From JANNHP01 sp031404455 (lineage in GTDB: Bacteria > Planctomycetota > JAJSAM01 > JAJVHW01), in NCBI GenBank assembly GCA_031404455.1, contig JANNHP010000379.1, forward strand, positions 1 to 6,614: a stretch of DNA of 6,614 nucleotides. Direction: 5' to 3'. The notes beneath the pieces were generated by a model, which worked only from the letters and a program-made list of their open reading frames with translations, was not told the origin of the DNA and did no database searches. Shown here piece by piece: positions 5,996 through 6,614 of the stretch; positions within the stretch are counted from its first letter, which is position 1, and every line of letters starts with the position of its first letter. Made by a program: the position numbers and the translations under genes.

Positions 5996-6614
5996 TCGCT
6001 CGACGCGGCGGAGGCGTACGCCTTCGCCAACGACTACGACCGCGCGATCGCCGCCTGCCGCGGCGTGCTCCGCGACGCGGCGGGCTCGGAGCAGGAGCCG
6101 GAAGCCGGCTGCGAGGCGCTCTTCTTCATCGGCTTCGCCTACCAGCGACGCGGCTGGGTCGAGGAGGCGTCGCTCGCGTACCAGACGGCGATGGACCGCT
6201 ATCCGAAGGCGACGCGCGCTCCCGACGCGCTCGTGCGCGCGATCGACTGCTACGCCGCCGCGCAGCGCGCGGGGAGGCGGAAGTACTTCAGGGACCGCAT
6301 CAGGGAGGGGACGGATCGTCTCATCCGCGACTACCCGAGGCACCCCCACTCCGGGCCCATCACCTTCCTGAAGACGAGCACCATCGGGCTCCTCGATGCG
6401 ATCGAGACCCTGAAGCTCGTCCCGCCAACCGCATCGCACTACCTCGATGCGCGCCGGACGATCGGTCGTTGCTACGTCCTTTACCTGGCCCAACTCGACG
6501 CGGAGGGACGGTCGGACGAAGCGAAGGCCGCTCTTCCGCTCGCGGAGTCGGCAGTCCGTGAAGCCATCGAGTTGCTCGGAGCAGCGAGGCGCGGGGCGAT
6601 CGATCCCGCGGTCG
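5996..6614 (+). pseudogene. TPR-containing segment in frame after a TAG, 3' partial
   Basis: Starting with the codon after the TAG of the preceding gene and in the same frame, 206 codons are open to the window end. The translation is clearly protein-like: a TPR at about 6011-6076 (AEAYAFANDYDRAIAACRGVL) and a second at about 6113-6205 (ALFFIGFAYQRRGWVEEASL, then the YQTAMDRYP end) with the usual Gly, Ala, Tyr, Ala and Pro positions, then further helices (YFRDRIREGTDRLIRDYPRHP, HYLDARRTIGRCYVLYLAQL). Third codon positions are G/C-rich as in the neighbours. No start fits: the GTG at 6065 and ATG at 6191 each cut into a repeat and lack a Shine-Dalgarno sequence. The simplest reading is the C-terminal part of one long TPR protein separated from its N-terminal part (4868-5995) by a nonsense codon. 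Alternatives are a sequencing error, readthrough, or a separate gene with an unusual start. The true 3' end is outside the window. Confidence 0.6.

Noticed and set aside
4903..6561. A 552-codon plus-strand frame overlapping the second paralogue and the TPR segment
   Set aside because: It is the +1-shifted shadow of the real frame, with an Arg/Gly-rich translation and no domain features. It also does not explain the TPR continuation, which is in the frame of the gene at 4868.

Overview
The window is very GC-rich and gene-dense. Its codons are strongly biased to G/C in the third position, and it contains secreted TPR-type proteins and a possible FecR-like membrane protein. This would fit a Planctomycetota-like or similar high-GC Gram-negative bacterium. 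That assignment is inference from style and composition; no marker gene is present.

Layout, left to right: (1) The 3' end of a plus-strand gene for a single-pass membrane protein with a possible FecR-like extracytoplasmic domain (1-1097); its start lies outside the window. (2) A 197-base inverted-repeat element (1096-1292) with perfect 18-base terminal arms and nested internal stems. It sits exactly between two convergent genes, and its arms contain or touch both stop codons. (3) A compact minus-strand operon, in transcription order: a YgjP-type zinc metallopeptidase-fold protein (2851-2066), a small exported protein of unknown function (2069-1698) and a four-helix MauE/DoxX-like membrane protein (1701-1282). 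Both junctions are 4-base GTGA start/stop overlaps. (4) A 57-base divergent spacer. (5) On the plus strand, a NudL-type Nudix CoA pyrophosphatase (2909-3511), then two tandem paralogous exported helical-repeat proteins (3557-4690 and 4868-5995). (6) After the TAG of the second paralogue, the same reading frame continues without a stop to the window end (5996-6614) and encodes clear TPR sequence. That segment has no convincing start codon or ribosome binding site of its own.

The two signals that most deserve follow-up are the structured inverted-repeat element, which looks like a MITE-like or multi-branched repeat and supplies a stop codon to at least one flanking gene, and the amber codon that appears to split a larger TPR protein in two. 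The nudL-like gene and the minus-strand operon look like ordinary housekeeping or accessory genes. The paralogue pair looks like a duplicated, envelope-located scaffold family, one member of which retains a possible C-terminal TPR half. No CRISPR array, tRNA, rRNA, transposase or phage gene is visible.
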